DNA from: JAYFQE01 sp034927345
Lineage (GTDB): Bacteria > Bacillota > Clostridia > Saccharofermentanales > UBA5734
DNA: 64,000 nt
Assembly: GCA_034927345.1 (NCBI GenBank)
Contig: JAYFQE010000002.1
Span: 384,089 to 448,088, forward strand
Direction: 5' to 3'
The position numbers were made by a program, and so were the translations under genes. Positions 7,820 to 16,467 of this stretch are shown piece by piece (within the stretch, counting starts at the first letter, position 1; each line of letters starts with the position of its first letter). The notes under the pieces were generated by a model. The model saw only the letters and a list, made by a program, of their open reading frames with translations. It was not told the DNA's origin and ran no database searches.

Positions 7820-10800
7820 CACTTTTTCAGCATATCGTTCTGCATAGGCATTTCATTCATCGGCAGATGATTCTGACGCGTTTTCCGGACTATTTCCGCA
7901 AAAACGCTGATTTCATAAGGATGCAGATCAGCCGGTTTCAGATCGCGAACCAGACATTCGACGACGGCCACCAGGGTATCCAAAGCAGTCAGGGTGGCAA
8001 TGCCATGCTCGATGGCCCGCCGGCGCAGCTTGAAACCATTGGCGCCGGTTATCCGGCCGCTGGGGGTTTCGGTGTTGATGAGCAGGCTGATTTTACCGGA
8101 ATCAATCAGATCAATGACCTGCGGATGGCCTTCTTCCACTTTCCGCACCGCGTTGCAGGGTATCCCGTGTTTGATGAGGTAGTTGGCCGTACCGCCGGTT
8201 CCGAATAATTCGAAGCCCAGGCTGAACAATTTGGAAGCCAGAGGTACCAGATCCGGTTTATCGCTGTCTCTGACCGTCATCAAAATGCCGCTGCCCTTTT
8301 GGGGAAATTTGAAACCGGAGGCCAGGATTGCCTTGTACATGGCTTCTCCGTATTGGGTAGACAAGCCCAGAACTTCGCCGGTGCTCTTCATTTCCGGTCC
8401 CAGGCTGGTGTCGACATCATGCAGTTTTTCAAAGGAGAAAACCGGCGCCTTGATGGCATACACGGCCGGATAACGGGCATAGAGCCCCGTACCATATGGG
8501 AAATCGCTTAATTTGGCGCCCAGCATGATCCGAGTCGCCAGATTGACGATCGGTATGCCGGTTACTTTGCTGATATAAGGGACGGTACGCGAGGAACGTG
8601 GATTGACCTCGATGACATAGATCTCATCATTAAACAAGATAAACTGGATGTTGATCAGTCCGATCACCTGGAGCGAACGGGCCAGTTTTATCGTATGGTC
8701 GATAATAATCTCCCGGATCCGGTCAGGAATGTAGGCCGGAAAAATCGAGATAGAATCGCCGGAATGGATGCCGGCCCGCTCCAGATGCTCCATGATGCCG
8801 GGGATCAGTACCTGTTCGCCGTCGGAAACGGCGTCAACTTCAAGTTCGACGCCCATCAGGTATTTGTCGACCAATATCGGATGCTCCTGTTCGACCAGAT
8901 TGATAATCCGCATATATTCGACCATTTCTTCATCGCCGTAAACGATAGCCATGCCCTGGCCGCCTAAAACATACGAAGGCCGGACCAGGACGGGATAACC
9001 CAGCGCAGCGGCTGCCTCCAGGGCTTGTTCGGCAGTGAACACCGTTGTTCCTTTCGGCCGTTTGATGTGGCATTGTTCGAGAATCGCGTCGAAACGCTGC
9101 CGGTCTTCGGCCTCGTCAACATGATCGGCGGAAGTACCGAAAATGGGCAGCCCCATGTCGGATACCGCCTTGATCAGCTTGATTGCAGTCTGGCCGCCGA
9201 ATTGGCAGATCGCGCCGGCCGGTTTTTCCAGCTCGATAATGGCGCGGACATCATCGGCAGTCAGCGGTTCGAAATACAGACGGTCGGAGGTGTCAAAATC
9301 GGTTGAGACGGTTTCCGGGTTATTGTTGGCGATAATCGCTTCATATCCCATCTCGCGCAGCGCCCAAACCGAATGAACTGAACAATAATCAAATTCGATA
9401 CCCTGTCCGATCCGGATCGGTCCGGAGCCTAATACCAGAACTTTTGGCCGGTTGCTGGGTATCGCTTCATTATCCATATCGAAGGTTGAATAAAAATAAG
9501 GCGTTACCGCTTTGTATTCTCCAGCGCAGGTATCAACCATTTTATAGGTATGCCGTAAACCCAGACGGCGGCGGGCTTCGTAAACCGTTTCCCGCGGCAT
9601 CCCGCTAAGACGGGAAATCCAGGTGTCGGTGAATCCCTGATGCACGGCCCGGGTCAGGAGAACATCGTCCGGCGCCGGATTCCTGGCCAGAGCCTCTTCT
9701 GTCTGCACCAGATGCAGGATCTTTTCCAGAAAATACTTATCGATCATGGTTTCTCGGTAAATTTCATCCAGGGCGAAACCGCGGCGCAAGGCTTCAGCCA
9801 GGGCAAACAACCGCATATCGTCGGCCTGGCGGATCCGCGGCCAAAGCTGTTCATCGCTCAAGGCCTGAATAGACGGCACTTTCAAGCCAAGAAGGCCCAA
9901 TTCCAGAGAACGGATGGCTTTCATCAGCGACGCTTCGAAAGTATTGGCAATCGCCATGACTTCGCCGGTTGCTTTCATCTGGGTACCGAGCGTCCGTTTG
10001 GCCTGGACGAATTTGTCAAAGGGCCATTTCGGGATCTTGGTTACGATATAGTCGACCGCCGGTTCAAAACAGGCGCTGGTGGTGCCGGTTACCGCATTGG
10101 GAATTTCATCCAGGCTGTAGCCGACGGCAATCCGGGCCGCAACTTTGGCGATGGGATAACCGGTCGCTTTCGAAGCCAGGGCCGATGAGCGCGACAAACG
10201 CGGGTTAACTTCGATCACCGCGTATTCGGCGCTGGTCGGATGTTGGGCGAACTGCACATTGCAGCCGCCGACAATGCCCAGCTCAGCAACGATCTTCAGC
10301 GCCGCGCTGCGCATCTTCTGGTACTCCAGATCAGTCAGCGTCTGCGCCGGCGCGACAACGATCGAATCGCCGGTATGAACGCCGACCGGATCCAGGTTTT
10401 CCATACTGCAGATCGTTATGGCGTTGCCTTTAGCATCGCGGACCGCCTCGAATTCGATTTCCTTCCAACCCGCAATACTGCGCTCGATCAGAACCTGATG
10501 AACCCGGCTTACCGCCAGGCCGTTGGCTGCGATTTCACTCAGCGCCTCACGGTCTGCCGCAATGCCGCCGCCGGTGCCGCCGAGGGTAAAGGCCGGCCGG
10601 ACAATGACCGGATATCCGATCTCATCGGCCAGCTGGAGACATTCGTCCAGGTTGTTGGCCGTCCCGGAAGGGATGCAGGGTTCATTGATGCGCATCATCG
10701 CAGCCCTGAATTCTTCCCGGTCCTCGCCCATCTTAATACCCGATGCCGGCGTACCTAAAAGCTGGATTCCCTGTTTTTCCAAAAAACCGTTTTCCGATAA

Positions 10801-11103
10801 CTCCATGGCAAAGTTGAGGCCGGTTTGCCCACCCAGTGTAGCCAGCAGTCCGTCGATTTTCTCTTCCAGCAGCAGATTCTGTATGACATCCAGCTGGAGG
10901 GGTTCCAGGTAAACTTTGTCAGCCATATTGGAATCGGTCATGATTGTCGCCGGATTGCTGTTAACCAGGATCACCTCATAGCCATCGGCTTTCAGGGCAC
11001 GGCAGGCTTGCGTTCCTGCATAGTCAAATTCAGCGGCCTGGCCGATGATAATGGGCCCGGATCCAATGACCATGACTTTCCTGATATCCGTTCTTCTTGG
11101 CAT
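7819..11103 (-). CDS. carB: carbamoyl phosphate synthase, large subunit
   Basis: 1094 aa, full length. It makes carbamoyl phosphate from ammonia, bicarbonate and two ATP, for both pyrimidine and arginine synthesis. Two ATP-grasp halves are visible: the N-terminal one begins VMVIGSGPIIIGQAAEFDYAG and the second near residue 553 repeats VLVLGSGPIRIGQGIEFDYCS; each has the EVNPRLSRSSALASKATG / EVNPRSSRTVPYISKVTG signature. The C-terminal MGS-like allosteric domain follows (FGTGGTANYLIKHGI near 960). AAGGAG lies 8 bases before the ATG. The small glutaminase subunit carA is not in this window, which is unusual because carA normally precedes carB. A separate promoter and ArgR-box-like palindromes lie between pyrF and this gene. 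Confidence 0.98.
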   Translation of the reverse strand: MPRRTDIRKVMVIGSGPIIIGQAAEFDYAGTQACRALKADGYEVILVNSNPATIMTDSNMADKVYLEPLQLDVIQNLLLEEKIDGLLATLGGQTGLNFAMELSENGFLEKQGIQLLGTPASGIKMGEDREEFRAAMMRINEPCIPSGTANNLDECLQLADEIGYPVIVRPAFTLGGTGGGIAADREALSEIAANGLAVSRVHQVLIERSIAGWKEIEFEAVRDAKGNAITICSMENLDPVGVHTGDSIVVAPAQTLTDLEYQKMRSAALKIVAELGIVGGCNVQFAQHPTSAEYAVIEVNPRLSRSSALASKATGYPIAKVAARIAVGYSLDEIPNAVTGTTSACFEPAVDYIVTKIPKWPFDKFVQAKRTLGTQMKATGEVMAIANTFEASLMKAIRSLELGLLGLKVPSIQALSDEQLWPRIRQADDMRLFALAEALRRGFALDEIYRETMIDKYFLEKILHLVQTEEALARNPAPDDVLLTRAVHQGFTDTWISRLSGMPRETVYEARRRLGLRHTYKMVDTCAGEYKAVTPYFYSTFDMDNEAIPSNRPKVLVLGSGPIRIGQGIEFDYCSVHSVWALREMGYEAIIANNNPETVSTDFDTSDRLYFEPLTADDVRAIIELEKPAGAICQFGGQTAIKLIKAVSDMGLPIFGTSADHVDEAEDRQRFDAILEQCHIKRPKGTTVFTAEQALEAAAALGYPVLVRPSYVLGGQGMAIVYGDEEMVEYMRIINLVEQEHPILVDKYLMGVELEVDAVSDGEQVLIPGIMEHLERAGIHSGDSISIFPAYIPDRIREIIIDHTIKLARSLQVIGLINIQFILFNDEIYVIEVNPRSSRTVPYISKVTGIPIVNLATRIMLGAKLSDFPYGTGLYARYPAVYAIKAPVFSFEKLHDVDTSLGPEMKSTGEVLGLSTQYGEAMYKAILASGFKFPQKGSGILMTVRDSDKPDLVPLASKLFSLGFELFGTGGTANYLIKHGIPCNAVRKVEEGHPQVIDLIDSGKISLLINTETPSGRITGANGFKLRRRAIEHGIATLTALDTLVAVVECLVRDLKPADLHPYEISVFAEIVRKTRQNHLPMNEMPMQNDMLKK

Positions 11104-11117
11104 ATTTGTGCTCCTTT

Positions 11118-11151
11118 TGTATATTTATACATTGTTGTAAATATTTATGCA
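11118..11151 (-). promoter_or_regulatory. two ArgR-box-like palindromes ahead of carB
   Basis: Two AT-rich imperfect palindromes, TGTATATTTATACA at 11118-11131 and TGTAAATATTTATGCA at 11136-11151 (plus-strand reading), have centres 19 bp apart. Pairs of ARG boxes of roughly this form (T-G-x-A-T-A-x-x-T-A-T-x-C-A) and spacing bind hexameric ArgR in enteric bacteria and bacilli. carB feeds arginine synthesis, and an argR gene is present in this window at 42913-43389. The boxes lie just downstream of the predicted carB start site, so binding would block transcription. Assignment is by pattern only. Confidence 0.5.
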
Positions 11152-11162
11152 TTTTAGCCATC

Positions 11163-11192
11163 ATTATACACTAGATGCCGCTCTTCTTTCAA
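11163..11192 (-). promoter_or_regulatory. internal promoter for carB-pyrK-pyrD
   Basis: On the minus strand TTGAAA (11187-11192) and TATAAT (11163-11168) are separated by 18 bases, a near-consensus sigma-A promoter. It lies across the 3' end of pyrF and would start transcription about 5 bases before the ArgR-box-like palindromes. It would let carB be transcribed independently of the PyrR-controlled leader. Confidence 0.55.
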
Positions 11193-12114
11193 GAGCTTGC
11201 CGCAGATCATTTTTCATGCTGATCGCCTCTTGGCGGGCAGCCAAATCAAACTGCTCGATCGGCAGGTTATGTTTTTTCCAGGCGTTCATCATACTTCGTG
11301 AGGCATTAACCAGCGCACCGCCGCCGTCCGGACCAAAGCTGCAGACCGCGTCGTCGGCCGACGCGCCCTGAGCGCCGTATCCCGGCACCAAAATCAAGGT
11401 CTGCGGCATAAGCCGGCGCAGCCGGGCCGCTTGCAAAGGCCAGGTCGCTCCGACGACGGCGCCGACCGACGAATATCCACTTTCGCCGATATAGGGCTTT
11501 CCCCAGGCAGCGACGTGATCGGCCATGGCTTCAAAAACCGTACGGCCATCGGACAGGATTAAATCCTGCAGATCGCCGGCCGATGGATTCGAGGTCCGAA
11601 CCAGGATGAACACGCCTTTGCCGGCCTCGCCGCAAAAATCCAGAAAAGGCCGGACACCGTCAAGGCCAAGATAGGCATTAACCGTGATCGCGTCGGCATC
11701 AAAAGCAGCTTGTTCCGTACCGTCGATCAATCTGGCGCTGCCCAGATAGGCTTTGGCATACGCGCCGGCCGTGCTGCCGATGTCGTTGCGTTTGGCGTCG
11801 GCAATAACCAGCATATCTTTTTTATGAGCGTACTGAATCGTTTGGCGCAGCGCTTCCAGGCCATGCGGGCCATATTGCTCATAATAGGCCAATTGAAGCT
11901 TGACCGCCGGAATCAAATCAGCCGTGCTGTCAATCAGGCGGCGGTTGAATTCATAAAGCGCCAGGCCGGATGCCAGGCCGGCGTCGCCGCACTGGTCTTT
12001 AAAATAATCGATTATACTGTCCGGAATATACTCCAGAACCGGATCCAGGCCCAGGACGGTCGGGTTGCCGGTTTGGCAGACTTTATCCGCCAGATGGTCA
12101 GCAAAATGTGTCAT
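11164..12114 (-). CDS. pyrF: orotidine 5'-phosphate decarboxylase
   Basis: 316 aa, the longer type-2 form of OMP decarboxylase, which makes UMP in the last step of the pathway. The N-terminal V-L-G-L-D-P and the catalytic D-A-K-R-N-D-I-G segment are present, with the lysine-aspartate network typical of the family, and G-Y-G-A-Q-G near the phosphate-binding end. The ATG has GGGAGG upstream and overlaps the end of pyrC by 17 bases. Downstream, a 60-base gap with a promoter and operator-like sites separates it from carB. Confidence 0.95.
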   Translation of the reverse strand: MTHFADHLADKVCQTGNPTVLGLDPVLEYIPDSIIDYFKDQCGDAGLASGLALYEFNRRLIDSTADLIPAVKLQLAYYEQYGPHGLEALRQTIQYAHKKDMLVIADAKRNDIGSTAGAYAKAYLGSARLIDGTEQAAFDADAITVNAYLGLDGVRPFLDFCGEAGKGVFILVRTSNPSAGDLQDLILSDGRTVFEAMADHVAAWGKPYIGESGYSSVGAVVGATWPLQAARLRRLMPQTLILVPGYGAQGASADDAVCSFGPDGGGALVNASRSMMNAWKKHNLPIEQFDLAARQEAISMKNDLRQALERRAASSV

Positions 12115-13387
12115 AGGTCATCCTCCCTGCGCAAAATGTCCCCCGGACTTTCCCATATAATTCCCAATCCTGATAAGGCGTATTGCGGGAACGTGACGCC
12201 ATCTGATTCTTGTCGAACCGGAACAGATGATCCAGATCAACTAAAACAAGGTCAGCCGGCCGGCCCGGCTGCAAAGTCCCGGTCGGCTGCCGCAGCAAGC
12301 GGGCCGGATTGGTCGTCATGGTCCGCAGCCAGGCAGTCAGGCTGAGCTTGCCTGGACGGACCAGAAAAGTATAGCCAAGCGGCAGGGCTGTTTCAAAACC
12401 GACGATGCCATTGTTAGCCAGGGCAAATTCCAATTCCTTTTCATCCTGGTGATGCGGCGCGTGATCGGTGGCGATCAAGTCGATTGTTCCGTCGGCCAAT
12501 CCTTCGATAATGGCAGCGACGTCATCAGCGGTTCGCAAAGGCGGATTCATTTTGGCCTGTGTATTAAAGCCACGGCAATCGGCCTCGGTCAAGGTGAAAT
12601 AATGCGGGCAAGTCTCCGCCGTGACCTTGACGCCGCGCGCTTTAGCCTCGCGGATGATCCGCACGGACCGGCGGCAGCTGATATGCGCCAGATGAACCGG
12701 TATCTGCAGGTATTCTGCCAGCAGGCAGTCCCGGGCCGCCATCACGGATTCGGCAAGGTCCGGTATACCGCGCAGGCCGAGCATCGTCGACCAGGCACCT
12801 TCGTTCATCTGGCCGTCGGCAGCCAGACTGAGATCTTCACAATGGGATATGACCGTCAGGCCAAATTGGCTGGCGTAAAGCATGGCTTTGCGCATCAGAT
12901 CGGCTTCGGCAACCGGATGGCCGTCATCAGATATCGCCACGGCGCCGGCTTCAGCCATCAGGCCGATCTCCGCCAGTTCTTTACCCTGCTGCCCTTTACT
13001 GACGGCGCCGATCGGCAAAACCCTGGCGAAACCGGAACGTTCGGCTTTCTCAAGGATATAGCGGACTAATGCGGCATGATCGCATACCGGTTTGGTATTA
13101 GGCATGCAGGCGACTGTGCTGAAGCCGCCGTGCGCCGCGCTCAGCGTACCGCTGATGATATCTTCTTTATATTCATAGCCCGGATCGCGCAGATGACAAT
13201 GCGCATCAATCAAACCGGGAAAAACATAGAGTCCGCCGGCGTCAATGATCCGGTCCGGCGTCGCGCCGCCCCAGGTTTCCGGGTCGGCAAAAACGCCGTT
13301 CTCGATGATTAGCGGCCGTTTCTCCGGCTCCATGCCTGGTTCGGCGGACGGATCGACAACCAGGCCGTTCTCAATCAATATCTTCAT
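12098..13387 (-). CDS. pyrC: dihydroorotase
   Basis: 429-aa class I dihydroorotase (amidohydrolase fold), which cyclises carbamoyl-aspartate to dihydroorotate. Zinc-binding histidines are visible in D-A-H-C-H-L-R-D-P-G near residues 60-69, in the ISHCED segment, in HLAHIS, and the catalytic Asp in A-T-D-H-A-P-H. AAGGAGG precedes the ATG, which overlaps the pyrB stop (ATGA). It lies between pyrB and pyrF, a standard Firmicute order. Confidence 0.95.
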   Translation of the reverse strand: MKILIENGLVVDPSAEPGMEPEKRPLIIENGVFADPETWGGATPDRIIDAGGLYVFPGLIDAHCHLRDPGYEYKEDIISGTLSAAHGGFSTVACMPNTKPVCDHAALVRYILEKAERSGFARVLPIGAVSKGQQGKELAEIGLMAEAGAVAISDDGHPVAEADLMRKAMLYASQFGLTVISHCEDLSLAADGQMNEGAWSTMLGLRGIPDLAESVMAARDCLLAEYLQIPVHLAHISCRRSVRIIREAKARGVKVTAETCPHYFTLTEADCRGFNTQAKMNPPLRTADDVAAIIEGLADGTIDLIATDHAPHHQDEKELEFALANNGIVGFETALPLGYTFLVRPGKLSLTAWLRTMTTNPARLLRQPTGTLQPGRPADLVLVDLDHLFRFDKNQMASRSRNTPYQDWELYGKVRGTFCAGRMTYDTFC

Positions 13388-14313
13388 GGATTGTTCCTCC
13401 TTGATGCCAGCAGATAGAGGACCGCCATCCGGATGGCGACGCCATTGGTGACCTGCTCTTGAATAGCCGACTGATCGCTGTCATAGACGATCGTCGGCAT
13501 CTCGACGCCGTGATTGCAGGGTCCCGGATGCATAATGATGGCGTCCGGCCGGGCCAATGCCAACGTCTTCTGATCAATGCTGAAAAAGCGGGCATATTCG
13601 CTGACCGAGGGAAACAAGGCTTTCTGCATCCGCTCAAGCTGGATGCGCAGTCCCATGACCACATCGGCGTCGCGGACGGCATCTTGCACCGTCGGGCAGA
13701 CCAGCCCGCCCATTTGCTCAAGACCGCGCGGCAGCAAAGTCGGCGGCGCGGCCAAACGAACTTCCGCGCCAACTTTGTTCAAGGCCCATAAATTGCTGCG
13801 GGCTACCCGGCTGTGCAGAATATCCCCGACAATCGCGACTTTCAAGCCCCGCAGGCGGCCTTTCTTCTCCCGCATGGTGAAAAGGTCCAGCAGCGCCTGG
13901 GTCGGATGCTCGTTCATGCCGTCGCCGGCATTGATGACCGATGCCCGGATCAGCGGGGCAACCTTGTGCGGAGCGCCGGATTGCGGATGGCGGATAACCA
14001 GAATATCGGTCGCCATCTGATCGATCGTCCGGGCGGTATCGATCAAAGATTCGCCTTTATTGACGCTGCTGCCGGATGATGAAACATTGGCAGCCGACGC
14101 GCCCATATATTTGGCAGCCATTTCAAAGGACAACCGGGTGCGGGTGCTGTTTTCATAAAAAAGCGTAATGACCGATTTACCCTGCAGATGGGCTGTTTTT
14201 TTACTGTTGGCAGTCAGAACATGCTTCATGGTTTCCGCCGTATCCAGGATTAACATGATTTCATCAGCCCTTAAATCCTGAATGCCTAAAAGATCTTTCC
14301 TGTCCAGTTGCAT
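13384..14313 (-). CDS. pyrB: aspartate carbamoyltransferase, catalytic subunit
   Basis: 309 aa. Transfers the carbamoyl group from carbamoyl phosphate to aspartate. The carbamoyl-phosphate loop F-Y-E-N-S-T-R-T-R near residues 51-59, the S-S-x-x-K-G-E loop, H-P-T-Q-A and H-P-G-P motifs are present. The ATG at 14311-14313 with AAAGG 8 bases upstream is chosen; an in-frame TTG seven codons earlier would overlap pyrR. No pyrI regulatory subunit is present, as expected for Firmicutes. pyrR ends 4 bases upstream. Confidence 0.96.
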   Translation of the reverse strand: MQLDRKDLLGIQDLRADEIMLILDTAETMKHVLTANSKKTAHLQGKSVITLFYENSTRTRLSFEMAAKYMGASAANVSSSGSSVNKGESLIDTARTIDQMATDILVIRHPQSGAPHKVAPLIRASVINAGDGMNEHPTQALLDLFTMREKKGRLRGLKVAIVGDILHSRVARSNLWALNKVGAEVRLAAPPTLLPRGLEQMGGLVCPTVQDAVRDADVVMGLRIQLERMQKALFPSVSEYARFFSIDQKTLALARPDAIIMHPGPCNHGVEMPTIVYDSDQSAIQEQVTNGVAIRMAVLYLLASRRNNP

Positions 14314-14317
14314 AGGT

Positions 14318-14866
14318 TCAGCCTTTCTGTTCAATTTCGCTTAATAAAACGCCATCCCGGCCATCGACTTCCGTCAGCTGGACCTGGACGACCTCATTGC
14401 GCGCCGTCGGGACATTTTTTCCGGTATAATCGGCCCGGATCGGCAATTCCCGATGTCCGCGGTCAATCAGGATAGCCAGTTGGATCTGGCGCGGCCGGCC
14501 TAAGTCAAAGAGGGCTTCAATAGCCGCACGGCAGGTCCGTCCTGTAAACAAAACATCATCCACCAGAACCAGCTTCTTGTCCTGCACCGCAAAAGGCAGC
14601 GAGGTGCCGTTGATAACCGGATGCTCCGCAAGCATGCTGAGATCGTCCCGATAGAAGGTAATGTCCAGAATGCCGACCTCGGGGCTGTGCCCTTCGATCG
14701 CGCCTATTTTGGCGGCTATTCTGTGCGCCAGCGGAACACCGCGCCGCTGGATGCCGATCAGATAAAGATCATCCAGGCCTTTGTTCTTCTCCAGGATTTC
14801 ATGGGCAATGCGGGTCAAAGCCCGGTCGATCATGATTTCATCCATCAAAATGGCTTTGGGATTCAT
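14318..14866 (-). CDS. pyrR: PyrR, pyr attenuation regulator / uracil phosphoribosyltransferase
   Basis: 182 aa, normal PyrR length. The PRPP-binding motif V-L-V-D-D-V-L-F-T-G-R-T lies near residues 96-107, and the R-R-G-V-P-L segment and basic C-terminal residues match RNA-binding PyrR proteins. In Bacillus, PyrR with UMP or UTP binds a hairpin in the leader mRNA and promotes termination; that hairpin and terminator are visible upstream at 14975-15008 and 14890-14918. First gene of the operon. Confidence 0.96.
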   Translation of the reverse strand: MNPKAILMDEIMIDRALTRIAHEILEKNKGLDDLYLIGIQRRGVPLAHRIAAKIGAIEGHSPEVGILDITFYRDDLSMLAEHPVINGTSLPFAVQDKKLVLVDDVLFTGRTCRAAIEALFDLGRPRQIQLAILIDRGHRELPIRADYTGKNVPTARNEVVQVQLTEVDGRDGVLLSEIEQKG

Positions 14867-14889
14867 CTGCTGTTCTCCTCTCCGATATC

Positions 14890-14918
14890 AAAAAAGCCTT
14901 CCGCGTCGGCGGAAGGCT
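14890..14918 (-). terminator. attenuator terminator in the pyr leader
   Basis: A 10-bp stem (AGCCTTCCGC / GCGGAAGGCT) with a 4-base loop followed by a U run on the minus strand, 24 bases before the pyrR start. It terminates transcription in the leader. The 5' arm could alternatively pair with the GGAAGG end of the upstream PyrR-binding hairpin to form an antiterminator. Confidence 0.85.
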
Positions 14919-14974
14919 CATAAGCTCTGCATGAAGAACCGGCCGGTTCAACCGGCGCAGTCAGCATCGTTTAT

Positions 14975-15008
14975 CACCCTTCCAGCCTCACAGGACTCGT
15001 TAAAAGGT
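14975..15008 (-). promoter_or_regulatory. PyrR-binding loop (anti-antiterminator) in the pyr leader
   Basis: The transcript reads CCTTTTAACGAGTCC, TGTGAGGCT, then GGAAGG, which matches the conserved PyrR binding hairpin (A-G-U-C-C-x-G-x-G-A-G-G-C-U inside a CCUU/AAGG stem). Located between the predicted transcription start and the leader terminator, it is the sensor part of the pyrimidine attenuator. Confidence 0.85.
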
Positions 15009-15019
15009 TTATTGGATTA

Positions 15020-15048
15020 AGCATAAACGAATAATTGACAGATTGCAA
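15020..15048 (-). promoter_or_regulatory. pyr operon promoter
   Basis: Minus-strand TTGCAA (15043-15048), 17-base spacer, TATGCT (15020-15025). It would start the pyr leader near 15013. Its -35 region is interleaved with the plus-strand tRNA-Leu promoter. Confidence 0.65.
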
Positions 15049-15063
15049 GATCATTGCTAATAT
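15035..15063 (+). promoter_or_regulatory. promoter of tRNA-Leu(CAA)
   Basis: Consensus TTGACA (15035-15040), 17-base spacer and TAATAT (15058-15063), about 27 bases before the mature tRNA 5' end. The element physically overlaps the divergent pyr promoter. Confidence 0.65.
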
Positions 15064-15089
15064 ATTTTGTAGCCGCCAAAAAAACATCT

Positions 15090-15176
15090 GGGGATGTGGC
15101 GGAACTGGCAGACGCAACAGACTCAAAATCTGTCGATTGCAAGATCGTAAGGGTTCGAGTCCCTTCATCCCCACCA
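15090..15176 (+). tRNA. tRNA-Leu (anticodon CAA)
   Basis: Class II tRNA with a 7-bp acceptor stem (GGGGATG / CATCCCC), anticodon stem ACAGA/TCTGT with loop CTCAAAA giving anticodon CAA, a long variable arm, the T-loop GTTCGAGTC, discriminator A and encoded CCA. Confidence 0.96.
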
Positions 15177-15287
15177 GAACAAAGCCAGTCGGTTGAAAAA
15201 CCGGCTGGCATTTGCTTTTTTATCCGGAAAAGTAAGCCTCGGCAAATCAAGTCAGCCACGGCAAACCGGTTAGCAACAGGAGGAATC

Positions 15288-16457
15288 ATGATCGATAAAA
15301 TTGTATCGGTTGCCTTTGAAAGCGCTTATACCGCCATTTTTGAAGTCGGTTCAGTGATGGCGGTTTTAATGCTGCTGTTTGGCATGTTGGATTTTCGTTA
15401 TGGCGATAAGCTGCGGCAAATTATTGAGAAAAGACGTCTGGATAAACCCTGGGTCATGACAGGTTTGTCCCTGATTCCGGTTGACGGAACACTTTTGTTT
15501 CAATACAGCATCTATCGCCGGAAAAGCATCCGCTTCGGGTCTCTTCTGTCTGGCATCATCGGTATTGGTGAAGAAGCGACCTATTTGATTTTATCTTATC
15601 AGCCGCTGGCCTGGCTGACTATCGCAGGCATAAAGCTGCTGCTCTCCGCTGTTTTCGGCAGCATATGCAATAAAATACCGGCGCTCAACCAGGCGGCCGA
15701 ACGCTGGCGTCAGGATGATCTGATCAAAAGCGACAGTCCCGAAGCCAAAGAAGCCGACGTTAATTTTCATGAACTGCCTGATAAATTCCGCCACAAAATG
15801 CACCACTTCCGATATCATCAGCTCGGGAAGGCTTTCTGGATCTTTTTTGCCGTGGCTTTTATCCTGCAAATGGTTTTGCTGGTTTTCGATAATATCGGCT
15901 GGTTTGATCCGGCCGATCTGGAAGCGCTTGGCATCCCCTTTGTATCCTGGCTGTCGATGCTGGCCTTGTTTATTGTGGTGATCTATCGTCTGATTGTCCG
16001 GCTTACCACGCGCGAATTCGGCAAGATCTTCGAACACGAGTTCGAGGATACCGGCGACGCGGTGGGCGATCTGGCCGAAACCTGCGCCAGCGTTATCCTC
16101 TTGATTTTTCTCTTGACTTTTGTGGTCCAGTCATTTCTCAGCGTCATCGGCTCTGAAGCGCTGACCCGTTTTTTTGCCGGCCGCGGCCTGCTCGCCGTTC
16201 TGATCGGCGCCCTGGTCGGCCTCATTCCAGGGACCGGAGCGTCTCTGGCCTTTACGACGCTGTATTTTGGTTTGGCCGGCACCAGCGGCGCCATGCCGTT
16301 CGCTGCCCTGGCGGCTTGTTCGATCGCCCTGATCGGCGATTCACAATTTATCGGACGTAAACAATTGCCTAAAAGCCAGTTTGTCGCTCACGCCATCGCT
16401 TTCGTCATTGCTCTGCTGACCGGCCTTGCCATTTTGGGCATCGAACAGCTGATTTGA
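15288..16457 (+). CDS. polytopic membrane protein, putative manganese/heavy-metal transporter
   Basis: 389 aa with 8 to 10 predicted membrane helices and a charged cytoplasmic loop near residues 130-180. The glycine/proline-rich repeats GLSLIPVDGTLLF near residue 56 and GLIPGTGASLAFTTLYF near 310, followed by ACSIALIGDSQFI, resemble the internally duplicated putative 10-TM metal exporter family (ArsP_2/DUF2899, often annotated as putative manganese transporter). ACAGGAGG lies just before the ATG at 15288; longer readings would run over the tRNA-Leu gene. It is probably a single-gene unit, converging with glf with only 10 bases between stops. Transport function and substrate are inferred from weak motif similarity. 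Confidence 0.6.
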   Translation: MIDKIVSVAFESAYTAIFEVGSVMAVLMLLFGMLDFRYGDKLRQIIEKRRLDKPWVMTGLSLIPVDGTLLFQYSIYRRKSIRFGSLLSGIIGIGEEATYLILSYQPLAWLTIAGIKLLLSAVFGSICNKIPALNQAAERWRQDDLIKSDSPEAKEADVNFHELPDKFRHKMHHFRYHQLGKAFWIFFAVAFILQMVLLVFDNIGWFDPADLEALGIPFVSWLSMLALFIVVIYRLIVRLTTREFGKIFEHEFEDTGDAVGDLAETCASVILLIFLLTFVVQSFLSVIGSEALTRFFAGRGLLAVLIGALVGLIPGTGASLAFTTLYFGLAGTSGAMPFAALAACSIALIGDSQFIGRKQLPKSQFVAHAIAFVIALLTGLAILGIEQLI

Positions 16458-16467
16458 AAATGTCCGT

